Shown here in pieces: positions 15,565 to 23,059 of a DNA stretch of 64,000 nt. A model generated the notes under the pieces. That model had not been told where the DNA came from. It was given only the letters and a program-made list of their open reading frames with translations, and ran no database searches. Position 1 is the first letter of the stretch. Every line of letters starts with the position of its first letter. The DNA is from Glycomyces paridis. GTDB lineage: Bacteria; Actinomycetota; Actinomycetes; Mycobacteriales; Micromonosporaceae. The position numbers were made by a program, and so were the translations under genes. The stretch spans positions 62,001 through 126,000 of the forward strand of contig NZ_STGX01000016.1 of NCBI RefSeq assembly GCF_004912155.1. Reading direction: 5' to 3'.

Positions 15565-16781
15565 GGGGCTCTGCTGCGGGACAGGTCTACACCGTGACCG
15601 TGACGGCCCCGGCCCGGTGGCTGAACGCCAACGACCGGCATGGGCACTGGGCGCAGCGCTCGGGGCCCACCCGGGAGTGGCGCGAGGCCGCCGCCTGGAC
15701 CGCCCGGGCCGCGAAGGTCCCTGGGTTGCAGCGGGCGTCGATCACCGCGGTCGTGCGCCGCGCAGACCGTCGCACCGACACCGACGCGCAGAACCGCTAC
15801 CCGACCATCAAGGCCGCCGTCGACGGACTCGTGGACGCCGGCGTCCTCCCCGACGACAAGGACCAGTTCCTCCTGGCGCTGACCATCCGCCCCGGGGCGC
15901 CCGTCTCCCGTCGGGAGCATCCGCGGGGCGTGCTCGAACTGATCATCACCGAGGAGGCGTTAGTGGCACGCATTCGCACGCTGAAGCCCGGCTTCTTCCG
16001 GTCCCGGTCGCTCGCCAAGAACGACCCGCTCGCGCGGCTGACCTTCGCGGGCATGTGGACCGAGGCCGATGACCACGGCCGCGGGGTCGCCGACCCGCGT
16101 CTCATCAAGGGCGCGATCTGGGCCCTCGACGACAACATCACGCACTTGCACGTTTCTGCACACATCAACATGCTGGCCGCAACCGACCACATCATCCTCT
16201 CCCGAGTCGGCGATGAGACCTACTTCCAGGTCGTCAACTGGGAACCGCACCAGTCCGCGGCGTTCCGGCGGGGAACTCCCCAGTACCCGCCAGTTTCCGC
16301 AGGTCAGGTCATCGAATCGCTCGATTCAACCGTCTGCATGCAAGAAAGTGCAAGCCGCACGCAGGAAGGTGCTGGAGAAGGGAGAAGGGAGGAGGGAACA
16401 GGGAAGAGGGAGAGAGAGGACGCTGACGCGTCCGGCGCTCTCTTCGACGAGCCCGCTCCCCCGAAGAAGAAGGCGTCCCGCAAGAAGCCGGAGGTGCCGC
16501 TCCCCGACGACTTCACCGTCACCGGCGACATGCGCGCCTGGGCCGCAGAGAACACGCCGGGCGTCGACATCGAGCGGGCAACCCTGAAGTTCCGCAATCA
16601 CGCCGCGGCCAACGACCGCCGCCAGCGTGACTGGCCCGCGGCCTGGCGGAACTGGATGTTGAACGAGCGACCCTCCAACGTCGTAGCAATCCGCAGCGGC
16701 GGCTTCGACGAGAAGCACGCGATGCTCGCCCGGCAACGGGCCTGGGCTGAGGCCGAGGACGCGAAGGAGGTGTCCCGGTGA
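15561..16781 (+). CDS. RusA-type Holliday-junction resolvase fused in frame to a DnaD-like/HTH replication protein
   Basis: One open frame of 406 codons. Residues 1-133 are a full RusA domain: VTAPARWLNANDRHGHWAQR, TDTDAQNRYPTIKAAVDGLV with the metal-binding acidic residues, and DAGVLPDDKDQFLLAL. No stop follows. The frame enters VARIRTLKPGFFRSRSLAKN and ARLTFAGMWTEADDHGRGVA, which is the normal start of a phage replication-initiator-like protein with a winged-helix N-domain, a charged low-complexity linker (residues 265-300), and a C-terminal domain ending RDWPAAWRNWMLN. A GAGGAGG at 15951-15957, six bases before GTG 15963, could make the replication protein alone. A TAG at 15961-15963 is out of frame by one. 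So one gene may give both a fusion and a short form. Confidence 0.78.
   Translation: MRGSAAGQVYTVTVTAPARWLNANDRHGHWAQRSGPTREWREAAAWTARAAKVPGLQRASITAVVRRADRRTDTDAQNRYPTIKAAVDGLVDAGVLPDDKDQFLLALTIRPGAPVSRREHPRGVLELIITEEALVARIRTLKPGFFRSRSLAKNDPLARLTFAGMWTEADDHGRGVADPRLIKGAIWALDDNITHLHVSAHINMLAATDHIILSRVGDETYFQVVNWEPHQSAAFRRGTPQYPPVSAGQVIESLDSTVCMQESASRTQEGAGEGRREEGTGKREREDADASGALFDEPAPPKKKASRKKPEVPLPDDFTVTGDMRAWAAENTPGVDIERATLKFRNHAAANDRRQRDWPAAWRNWMLNERPSNVVAIRSGGFDEKHAMLARQRAWAEAEDAKEVSR
15951..15965 (+). promoter_or_regulatory. Internal ribosome site and GTG start within the RusA-replication fusion
   Basis: GAGGAGG followed at six bases by GTG 15963, in frame with the replication domain. It fits initiation of a separate 272-residue product whose first residues, VARIRTLKPGFF, are where homologous stand-alone proteins begin. 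Confidence 0.6.
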
Positions 16782-17290
16782 AAAAGACGACCATCGTGGA
16801 CCTCATCGCGTACACGACCCAGCTCAACCCGGCGCAGCGGTTCGACGAGTACACACCGGTCGCCTGGCACGACGTGCTCGGCGACATGGAGGCGACCTTC
16901 GAGCAGTGCCGGGAGGCCATCGCCCGTGTCGCGCGGACTGAGCGCTGGATTTACCCGTCCGCGATCCGCGAGGAGCTCCAGACGATCCTCGCCGCGGTCA
17001 ACCCGCCGCCGCGGGCCGAGATCCTCTCCGCCCCGCCGGCGCCGCGAGAGGCCCGCCTGGAGGCCGCCGCGCGCGGCAAGGCCCGATGCGAGGCGGCGAT
17101 CGCTGCCGCGAACCCGTACCGCCTCACTCGCGAGGACGCACCTGAGATCCCCGAGAACCTCCGCAAGGCCCGGGAGGTTGCCGTGGGGTACCGCGCCGGC
17201 CAGGCCCGCCGCGACCGCTCCCTGAAGCTCGGCGCCGCCGGAAACGAAGTCCTGTCCCAGATCAACCGCAACCGAAAGGCCACGACATGA
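16778..17290 (+). CDS. Hypothetical replication-region protein, 170 residues
   Basis: GTG 16778 overlaps the previous stop and has GGAGG upstream. The N-terminal 65 residues (FDEYTPVAWHDVLGDMEATF, CREAIARVARTERWIYPSAI, REELQTIL) form a helical module common after DnaD-like genes in actinophages and may load or bind helicase. The rest is Ala/Arg-rich and probably disordered. Role inferred from position only. Confidence 0.6.
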   Translation: MKKTTIVDLIAYTTQLNPAQRFDEYTPVAWHDVLGDMEATFEQCREAIARVARTERWIYPSAIREELQTILAAVNPPPRAEILSAPPAPREARLEAAARGKARCEAAIAAANPYRLTREDAPEIPENLRKAREVAVGYRAGQARRDRSLKLGAAGNEVLSQINRNRKATT

Positions 17291-17793
17291 CCACCACCGA
17301 ACCGCGACTCCAGATCGAACGTCGCGACCAGGAGAACCTGACGCCGACCGCCGGGCCGGTGATGATGACCCCGCCGATCTCTGAGGACTACTGGGCTTAC
17401 CGCGTCCGCGTCGCCGACGGCCAGGCCATCGTCGCCTTCCCGAAGTTCGGCACGATCGGCATCGGTTTCGCCGTCGAGGAGGACTGGAACACCAACCTGC
17501 CCTTCGACTCCTCAGCGGAGACGATCTACGAGCACATTGAGCACAACCGTGGCGACGAGACAATCGCCCGCGAGACGTGCCTCAGGGCCATCCGCATAAT
17601 CCAGGACGCCATCAAGGCCGACCAGGCGCCGACTCTGTCGGGAGTCGAGGCGGCGGCTGCACGGGTGCTGCGCGACGAGATCGCTGCCGAAGGCGTCATC
17701 ACCACCGCCGACACCGAGAGCTTTGACCGCACGGTCCGCTCCCTTGTCGCTGCGGTCCGATCAGCGCTCGGCGCAGAGGGTGGGGTGGCGTGA
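17287..17793 (+). CDS. Hypothetical protein, 168 residues
   Basis: Overlaps its neighbour as ATGA. The central segment EDYWAYRVRVADGQAIVAFP, KFGTIGIGFAVEEDWNTNLP followed by a helical AETIYEHIEHNRGDETI region is seen in actinophage early proteins of unknown function. The C-terminal helix repeats Ala/Val/Arg. Confidence 0.62.
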   Translation: MTTTEPRLQIERRDQENLTPTAGPVMMTPPISEDYWAYRVRVADGQAIVAFPKFGTIGIGFAVEEDWNTNLPFDSSAETIYEHIEHNRGDETIARETCLRAIRIIQDAIKADQAPTLSGVEAAAARVLRDEIAAEGVITTADTESFDRTVRSLVAAVRSALGAEGGVA

Positions 17794-18206
17794 TGTCCAC
17801 CCCGCCGCTCACCCCCGCCGAGCAGGCCGCATCCAAGGCCCTCTACTCCCACCGCCACGGCCTGAACGGGGTCGACGGTTTCCCCTGCATCAACTGCAAC
17901 GACGAGGCCCGCGCTGTCGTGGCCGCCGTCCAGGAGCCGATCGAGCAGCAGCTCGGCCGGGACCTCCTCGATGACGGCATCGAGGCCGTCCTAACGCGCC
18001 TGCTCGGCGAGGCGAACGCCGTGTTCGTGCTCAACCTCGTCCGCGCCGAGGCGATCGAGGACGCCGCCGCCCGGGAGTTCAACGCCGCCACACCGACCGA
18101 CGGCCGACTCCGGGCCCGGTTGTACTCGCGTGCCGCCGAGGTCCGCGCGACGCCGCTGCCGGGCTCGCCACTCGCCCTGTCCCGTCCCACCTCTGAGGAG
18201 CACTGA
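17790..18206 (+). CDS. Hypothetical protein with one CxxC, 138 residues
   Basis: GTG 17790 and ATG 17793 are adjacent start candidates; either overlaps the previous stop. There is an FPCINCNDEARAVVAAVQEP knuckle-like segment and a helical C-terminus. Not recognised. Confidence 0.58.
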   Translation: MMSTPPLTPAEQAASKALYSHRHGLNGVDGFPCINCNDEARAVVAAVQEPIEQQLGRDLLDDGIEAVLTRLLGEANAVFVLNLVRAEAIEDAAAREFNAATPTDGRLRARLYSRAAEVRATPLPGSPLALSRPTSEEH

Positions 18207-18207
18207 C

Positions 18208-18501
18208 ATGACCACCGAACACACGATCGATCCGACCTACGTCCTCGCTGGCGTCATCCACGGCTCGACCTGCGAGGACTCGCCGCCTGAGTGCATCGAG
18301 TACGAAGGCGCCTGCGTCAAGGCCGCCAAGGCGATCGCTAGGTCGCTCGCGGGCTGGACCGTGGGCCCCTCGAATGATGGATCGGTTGACGCCGGTCTCT
18401 ACCACACCTGCGAGTCCGAGCCGGTGTCCTGGATGGACGGCCAGCCTGTCGGCGCCGTCCTGGGGATCATCGCCGATCACACCTGCGAGGCCACCCGATG
18501 A
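18208..18501 (+). CDS. Hypothetical early protein, 97 residues
   Basis: GAGGAG precedes the ATG. Four Cys residues (STCEDSPPECIEYEGACVKA and HTCES) and a final DHTCEATR suggest metal binding or disulfides. Its last codons overlap the next ATG. Confidence 0.58.
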   Translation: MTTEHTIDPTYVLAGVIHGSTCEDSPPECIEYEGACVKAAKAIARSLAGWTVGPSNDGSVDAGLYHTCESEPVSWMDGQPVGAVLGIIADHTCEATR

Positions 18502-18986
18502 CCACCAACCCTGTCCCGTCCGACACCGACCGACTCGCCGAGATCCGCGCGCGTCTCGACGCCGCGACCCCCGGGCCGTGGCAAGACGCTGGAGACGTTT
18601 CCGGCATCGAGACCGCGTCCGGCGAACGCATCACCATCGGCGACGACTCCGGCTACGGCTGCGTCTACATCGACGACGGCGACCGGGACCTGCTCGCGAA
18701 CGCCCCGGCCGATCTGACCTACCTGCTCGACGTTGCTGAGGACTGCGAGGCTCGGCTGGCGGCCAAGCAGCACCTGGTTGACAGCCTCCAGGGACGCCTC
18801 GACACCGCCGAGGGGCAGCTGGACGGTTGGCTGCTGGCGCCGCACCACGACACCGGCGGCGAGTACGGCCTCTACCACGACTGCGCCGTCGACGAAGCCG
18901 CCATCGGCATCGGTGAGCGCAGTCTGCGTGGCGTCCTCGACGAGGTCCGGGAGCACGAGTGCGTGAAGGGGACCGACGATGTGTAG
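18498..18986 (+). CDS. Ead/Ea22-like hypothetical phage protein
   Basis: The 162-residue protein starts with DRLAEIRARLDAATPGPWQD, a signature that recurs in actinophage and temperate-phage early proteins of the Ead/Ea22-like group. A DDGDRDLLANAPADLTYLLD segment follows, then a coiled coil. The C-terminal third has LYHDCAVDEAAIGIGERSLR and HECVK, echoing the previous gene's LYHTCESEPVSW, so the two may share a domain by duplication. Function unknown. Confidence 0.65.
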   Translation: MTTNPVPSDTDRLAEIRARLDAATPGPWQDAGDVSGIETASGERITIGDDSGYGCVYIDDGDRDLLANAPADLTYLLDVAEDCEARLAAKQHLVDSLQGRLDTAEGQLDGWLLAPHHDTGGEYGLYHDCAVDEAAIGIGERSLRGVLDEVREHECVKGTDDV

Positions 18987-19251
18987 CTGCCCCGCACACC
19001 GTGAGCTCGTGGACTGCACTTGCCAGTGCAACCACACCGATGACCGGATCGCGCAGTGGAAGCGCCGCGCCGATCAGCTCCAGAAGCAGCTCAGCACTGT
19101 CGAAGGCATCGTTGCCGACATGTTCGACTCCGGCAAGTGCTGGTTCGACCACAACGGCCACTGCCAGGAGCACGGCTGGTTCGACACTGAACCCGCCTGC
19201 CCTCACGGCCGCGCGCGGGCTCTCGGTCTGGGCGAGGGAGACGGACAGTGA
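18979..19251 (+). CDS. Cys/His-rich small protein with a central coiled coil
   Basis: The 90-residue protein has MCSCPAH and VDCTCQCNH at the N-terminus, a helix (IAQWKRRADQLQKQLSTVEG), and CWFDHNGHCQEHGW plus CPHGRARALGL at the end. This arrangement suggests two zinc sites joined by a helix. The CPHGRARALGL end recurs as CGTARALGL in the gene at 21618. Confidence 0.6.
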   Translation: MCSCPAHRELVDCTCQCNHTDDRIAQWKRRADQLQKQLSTVEGIVADMFDSGKCWFDHNGHCQEHGWFDTEPACPHGRARALGLGEGDGQ

Positions 19252-19487
19252 GCACCACGCAGACGCTGCCCGAAATCCAGATCGCTGGCGAGCACACAAC
19301 AGGGTCGGGACTCGACCACCAGTTCTGCTTCGACCACGACCGCGACACCGCCCTGTGCGGCCGCGACCTGGCGAACGCCGCCTACATCATCGGCACCGAG
19401 GCCGCGCGGGTCTGCATCGTCTGCGAGGAGCTGCGAAAGGAGTTCCGGGACGCCGGGATCTGCTGCGAGGAGACCCGCCGTGGCTGA
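19248..19487 (+). CDS. Small Cys-rich hypothetical protein
   Basis: The 79-residue protein is started by GTG overlapping the previous stop. HQFCFDHDRDTALCGRDLAN and VCIVCEELRKEFRDAGICCE carry five Cys and one paired His, a likely zinc ribbon. Not recognised. Confidence 0.58.
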   Translation: MSTTQTLPEIQIAGEHTTGSGLDHQFCFDHDRDTALCGRDLANAAYIIGTEAARVCIVCEELRKEFRDAGICCEETRRG

Positions 19488-20166
19488 CCTGATCAAGGCC
19501 AAGGTGTGGCTGTTGGGCAAGTGCGACCTCTGCGGCACCCCGATCGACCGCATCGAACGCGAAGGCACCACGGTCTGGCACTTCCACGTTGCCCCCGAGC
19601 CTGTTTCTGGGATGCCTCACACACCCACCCCGGGCTGCACGTGCCACCCGACCGACGAGTCCACATGGACCCGCTACGGCAGCGCGGTCGAGCCCGGCTC
19701 GATGTGGGAACCGAACCCGGAATGCCCGGAGCACGGCGCTCACACCGAGATCCTGGCCGCCCAGGAGCGCGCTGGAGACACCAGGACGGCCGACGCCGAC
19801 TCGGGTAGGGGTACGGGCGTCGCAGAAACGCTCACAGGCGCTCAGGAGTACGAGAACGGCCGCCGGATCGCCGTCTCGATGATGGACCGCGCCGAAGCGA
19901 AACACCGGCACGCGAACGGGACGCCGCACCTCCGGGAGCACTGCGAGACCTGCGCCGAGGAGTACTGGAGCAACCGGCTCCGGCCCGTCCACAACCGCGA
20001 GGCCGCCGCCAGCCTCCGCGCCTACGTCGCCGCACAGCCATCGATCGACCCCGACGACCGGCACGCCTGCGGCTACCGCGACGGCATCATCTGGGCCGCC
20101 GAGCGCCTGGAGTCCGTCGCCAAAGACGACGAGTCCGACTCCCTGACCGAGAGGACCGGGACATGA
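19480..20166 (+). CDS. Cys/His-rich hypothetical protein, 228 residues
   Basis: The first 100 residues carry LLGKCDLCGTPIDRIEREGT, PTPGCTCHPTDESTWTRYGS and NPECPEHGAHTEIL, consistent with zinc-ribbon modules. A later HLREHCETCAEEYWSNRLRP is another CxxC. The C-terminus is helical. GTG 19480 lies inside the end of the previous gene. It directly precedes the methyltransferase (ATGA overlap), so the two are probably co-translated. Confidence 0.6.
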   Translation: MADLIKAKVWLLGKCDLCGTPIDRIEREGTTVWHFHVAPEPVSGMPHTPTPGCTCHPTDESTWTRYGSAVEPGSMWEPNPECPEHGAHTEILAAQERAGDTRTADADSGRGTGVAETLTGAQEYENGRRIAVSMMDRAEAKHRHANGTPHLREHCETCAEEYWSNRLRPVHNREAAASLRAYVAAQPSIDPDDRHACGYRDGIIWAAERLESVAKDDESDSLTERTGT

Positions 20167-20969
20167 GCACCGAGCCCTACTTCACCGACGGGACCGTCAC
20201 CCTCTACCTCGGGGACATGCGCGAGATCCTGCCCGCCCTTGACGTCCGCGCGGACTGCATCGTGGCCGACCCGCCGTATGCGGAAACGGCCTTGGTGTGG
20301 GACCGGTGGCCCGACGGCTGGCCGGACGTCGCCGCCGCCATCACCGACAGCATGTGGTGTTTCGGGAGCATGCGCATGTTCCTCGACCGCTCCGGAGAGT
20401 TCGCAGGCTGGCGCATGTCCCAGGACGTCGTGTGGCGCAAACCGTACGGCACTTCGCTTGCGGCCGACAGGTTCCGCCGCGTCCACGAACACGCCCTCCA
20501 CTGGTACCGGGGTCCCTGGAAGGGCGTACGCCACGACACGCCTCGTGAGGCCTGGCATGGGGAGAACAACGGCCGCAACTGCAAGCGGTCGGAGAAACAG
20601 CGCCATCAGGGCGCGGCCGAAACGGACATGCGGTATCGGGACGATGGCACGCGCCTCATGCTGTCGGTGCTCGACGCCCGATCACCGCGAGACGGCCTTC
20701 ACCCGACCCAGAAACCACTCAGGGTCCTGGACCCGCTGATCCGCTACGCCTGCCCACCTGGCGGCCTCGTCCTCGACCCGTTCGCAGGATCGGGGTCAAC
20801 CCTCGACGCCGCCCGATCTACGGACCGCCGCGCGATCGGCATCGAGGCGAACGAGGCCTACATCGAGAGAGCCGCCCGACGCCTGTCGCAGCCGCTCCTG
20901 ATCGCAGCTCTCGACCCCGCCCGTCCCACCGATACCCGAACCACAACCCAGGAGGACACCGATGAGTAA
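20163..20969 (+). CDS. Orphan DNA methyltransferase, N4/N6 type (beta-class order)
   Basis: The 268-residue enzyme transfers a methyl group from SAM to the exocyclic amino group of A or C. The catalytic DPPY motif comes first (IVADPPYAETALVW, about residues 35-48). The target-recognition region follows (FRRVHEHALHWYRGPWKGVR), then a HPTQKPLRVLDPLIRYA motif, and the SAM motif DPFAGSGSTLDAARSTDRRA near the C-terminus with IGIEANEAYIERAARRL. This order defines the beta group. No restriction endonuclease lies beside it, so it probably protects phage DNA or modifies gene control. Confidence 0.9.
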   Translation: MSTEPYFTDGTVTLYLGDMREILPALDVRADCIVADPPYAETALVWDRWPDGWPDVAAAITDSMWCFGSMRMFLDRSGEFAGWRMSQDVVWRKPYGTSLAADRFRRVHEHALHWYRGPWKGVRHDTPREAWHGENNGRNCKRSEKQRHQGAAETDMRYRDDGTRLMLSVLDARSPRDGLHPTQKPLRVLDPLIRYACPPGGLVLDPFAGSGSTLDAARSTDRRAIGIEANEAYIERAARRLSQPLLIAALDPARPTDTRTTTQEDTDE

Positions 20970-21309
20970 CCCGCTGAGCCCCGCCGAAATGGCCGCCGTC
21001 CGAGAGCTGACCGCGTGGGAGGTGTTCGAAGCCTCCGACGGCAACCCTTCGATCCGACTCAAGGAAGGACGCACCACCGAGGAACAGGCCCGTGCGCTGG
21101 TCGACGCAATCAGGCCCATCATCGAGGCTGAAGCGCTCCACGAGTTCGCCGACGCGAACCGCTTCCCATCCGACTGGATCATGTTCCGCCGCAACGACGG
21201 CAGCGGCGTGACCGTTCCGGACCTGCTGCGCGAAGTCGCGGCCGGGAAGCTCCGCGCCGCCGGTTGGGTCGACGCCCCCACCATCGAGGAGTCCGGCCAT
21301 GCCGAGTAA
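20962..21309 (+). CDS. Hypothetical protein, 115 residues
   Basis: Overlaps the methyltransferase end by eight bases. It has SIRLKEGRTTEEQARALVDA and ADANRFPSDWIMFRRNDGSG followed by a short helix. Not recognised. Confidence 0.58.
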   Translation: MSNPLSPAEMAAVRELTAWEVFEASDGNPSIRLKEGRTTEEQARALVDAIRPIIEAEALHEFADANRFPSDWIMFRRNDGSGVTVPDLLREVAAGKLRAAGWVDAPTIEESGHAE

Positions 21310-21601
21310 CCCCGAACCCACCGAACTGACGGCCGCCGAACGCGCCGTTGCCGAAATCCTCTGGCGCGAGCTCGACGGCGAGGACTACGACCCCGAGGAC
21401 GGCGGCCACGAAGCAGCCCTTCGGGATCACGCCACGCTCGCCCGCGAGCTGGTCGCCGCAGCCACCGGCGCGAAGCCGGTAGTCCCTGAACAGCGCGGCG
21501 GCATCGTCATGAACGTCCAGTCCGCCTCGAGCGGCTCCAGCGTCGACAACTACGCGATCGGCTTCTCTGCCGGTCTCCAGCGTGGCCGCCGTGGCTACTG
21601 A
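21299..21601 (+). CDS. Hypothetical protein, 100 residues
   Basis: ATG 21299 overlaps the previous gene by eleven bases. Helical N-terminal half (LTAAERAVAEILWRELDGED), Gly/Ser-rich C-terminal half. Not recognised. Confidence 0.55.
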   Translation: MPSNPEPTELTAAERAVAEILWRELDGEDYDPEDGGHEAALRDHATLARELVAAATGAKPVVPEQRGGIVMNVQSASSGSSVDNYAIGFSAGLQRGRRGY

Positions 21602-21617
21602 TCCGAAAGGCATGCCG

Positions 21618-22112
21618 ATGACCGCCCCCGAACCCACCCAGCCGCTCACCGACGACCAGCTAGCCCAGATTCGCGGGCACCAGCACGACCTCACCAGACG
21701 TGGGCGACTCGCCCTCACCGCCTACGAAATGGGCCAACTCCTGGCCGAGGTGGACCGGCTCCGGGCCGACCTGGGCGAGTCCGAGGCCCGCCGCAAGGAC
21801 CTGTTCCGCCGCCTCGGGGAGCACATGGACGACCTCGGCGACGCGAACACGGAGCTGTCCCGGCTCCGGGCCGAGAACACCGCCCAAGCCGCCGCCCTCA
21901 CCGAGGTCAAGCGCCTTCACCAGCCGTATCCCGATGGGGGCGGCATCGGCTTCCGCGACAAGCCCTACCCGGACGGCGACGGTGCGTACGGATCGATTGA
22001 CCCGTGCTGCCAGGTGTGCGGCACCCCGGGAGAGTACGCCGCCCCGTATCCGTGCGGGACTGCTCGCGCGCTTGGCCTCGACCAGTCCGGGGAGGGGCAG
22101 GCCAATGGGTGA
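21618..22112 (+). CDS. Coiled-coil protein with a C-terminal CxxC
   Basis: The 164-residue protein starts at ATG 21618, chosen because GAAAGG lies seven bases upstream; an in-frame ATG at 21612 overlaps that site. Residues 35-105 are a coiled coil (GQLLAEVDRLRADLGESEAR, LSRLRAENTAQAAALTEVKR). The end holds CCQVCGTPGEYAAPYPCGTA followed by RALGL, similar to the ends of other small proteins in this operon. Confidence 0.62.
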   Translation: MTAPEPTQPLTDDQLAQIRGHQHDLTRRGRLALTAYEMGQLLAEVDRLRADLGESEARRKDLFRRLGEHMDDLGDANTELSRLRAENTAQAAALTEVKRLHQPYPDGGGIGFRDKPYPDGDGAYGSIDPCCQVCGTPGEYAAPYPCGTARALGLDQSGEGQANG

Positions 22113-22404
22113 GGTCCTACGCCAAGCGATTCCGCTGCTGCTGTCCGCGAACACCCTCACGCTCACCTGGCTCGTGGGGAACCGCAAGACCTCCGGTTGG
22201 GTGCTCGGCTGCATCGGCCAGGCCCTCTGGTTCGTCTTCATCTTTACCTGGCAGGTGTGGGGGCTGCTGCCCCTCGCGATCGGCCTCACCATCGTCTACG
22301 CCCGCAACCTCATCCGCTGGAGGCGGGAGCGCCGCGAGGAGACCGTGGGCTACGTGGCCGAGCTGGTGCCGTGCGAGACCTGTCGGGACGGTGGCACCTC
22401 ATGA
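22105..22404 (+). CDS. Small membrane protein with three hydrophobic segments
   Basis: The 99-residue protein has helices at about residues 5-22, 31-48 and 52-68 (VLRQAIPLLLSANTLTLTWL; WVLGCIGQALWFVFIFTW; GLLPLAIGLTIVYARNLIRW), then a basic RRERREE and a VPCETCRDGG tail. The layout is common in actinophages. GGGGAGG precedes the ATG. Confidence 0.65.
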   Translation: MGEVLRQAIPLLLSANTLTLTWLVGNRKTSGWVLGCIGQALWFVFIFTWQVWGLLPLAIGLTIVYARNLIRWRRERREETVGYVAELVPCETCRDGGTS

Positions 22405-22595
22405 CCTGGCCTCCCAGAGAGCAGGGCGCCTGCGAACCGGGCTGCACCTGCACCGACACCCCGGCCCCCAGCGCGCCCGTCTATCCCAACGAGCCGCTCC
22501 GCGAGTGCGGGGTCACCGGGTGCATCCACTGCGACATCGTCTACCCGGTCCCCGGCGGCGGCGACCGGCTCCCGACACGAAAGGCAACGACATGA
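22401..22595 (+). CDS. Small Cys-rich protein, 64 residues
   Basis: Overlaps the previous stop (ATGA). GACEPGCTCTDTPAPSAPVY and RECGVTGCIHCDIVYPVPGG hold six Cys and one His in zinc-like spacing. Not recognised. Confidence 0.55.
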   Translation: MTWPPREQGACEPGCTCTDTPAPSAPVYPNEPLRECGVTGCIHCDIVYPVPGGGDRLPTRKATT

Positions 22596-22939
22596 ACGAC
22601 ACCATTGCGATCATCATCGCCCTGACCGTCCTCGCGGTCAGCATCTCCGCCTACCTCCGCTCCCGCTACTGGGCCCGGCGCTCAGACCGGGCGGCCCTGT
22701 CCGCAGAGCTTGCCGCTCGGCGCGCCGAATCCGCCGCTGCGAAGAGCATCGATGCCCTTCGGCGACAGGCCGCCGCACTGCGCTGCTACGCCCAGATCTC
22801 CGGGCGCGACCTCAACCACCAGTGGGAGGTCCTCAACATCGCCGAAGATCTCGACCGGGCCGCCAACAACCTCGACCCGCAGGGCCCCAACATGCACGCC
22901 GCCTCCGGCGGCGCGTTCGCCAAGGACACCGACCGCTGA
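22592..22939 (+). CDS. Membrane-anchored coiled-coil protein
   Basis: The 115-residue protein has an N-terminal transmembrane helix (TIAIIIALTVLAVSISAYLR), then a long basic/acidic helix (SDRAALSAELAARRAESAAA) and a tail. Last gene of the long early operon, followed directly by a terminator. Confidence 0.62.
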   Translation: MNDTIAIIIALTVLAVSISAYLRSRYWARRSDRAALSAELAARRAESAAAKSIDALRRQAAALRCYAQISGRDLNHQWEVLNIAEDLDRAANNLDPQGPNMHAASGGAFAKDTDR

Positions 22940-22946
22940 CCATCCC

Positions 22947-22975
22947 GGCGGCGCGGGTACGGCACCCGCGCCGCC
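22947..22975 (+). terminator. Terminator of the early operon
   Basis: A 12-bp perfect stem, GGCGGCGCGGGT (22947-22958) with ACCCGCGCCGCC (22964-22975), and loop ACGGC. It lies eight bases after the last early stop. The AT-richer stretch that follows (22985-23045) probably carries a new promoter for the next gene. Confidence 0.85.
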
Positions 22976-23059
22976 ACCAGCCCCTACATGAAACCAAGTA
23001 GTCCTTCAGTAACTCTTCGCACACATAAAACCCGTAATTCGCCGCACCAAGGGGGAGCC

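Noticed and set aside
16135-16170. Extra phage operator in the replication gene (TTGCACGTTTCTGCA)
   Set aside because: TGCA half-sites are spaced differently (N7 instead of N3), so it does not match the operator pattern.
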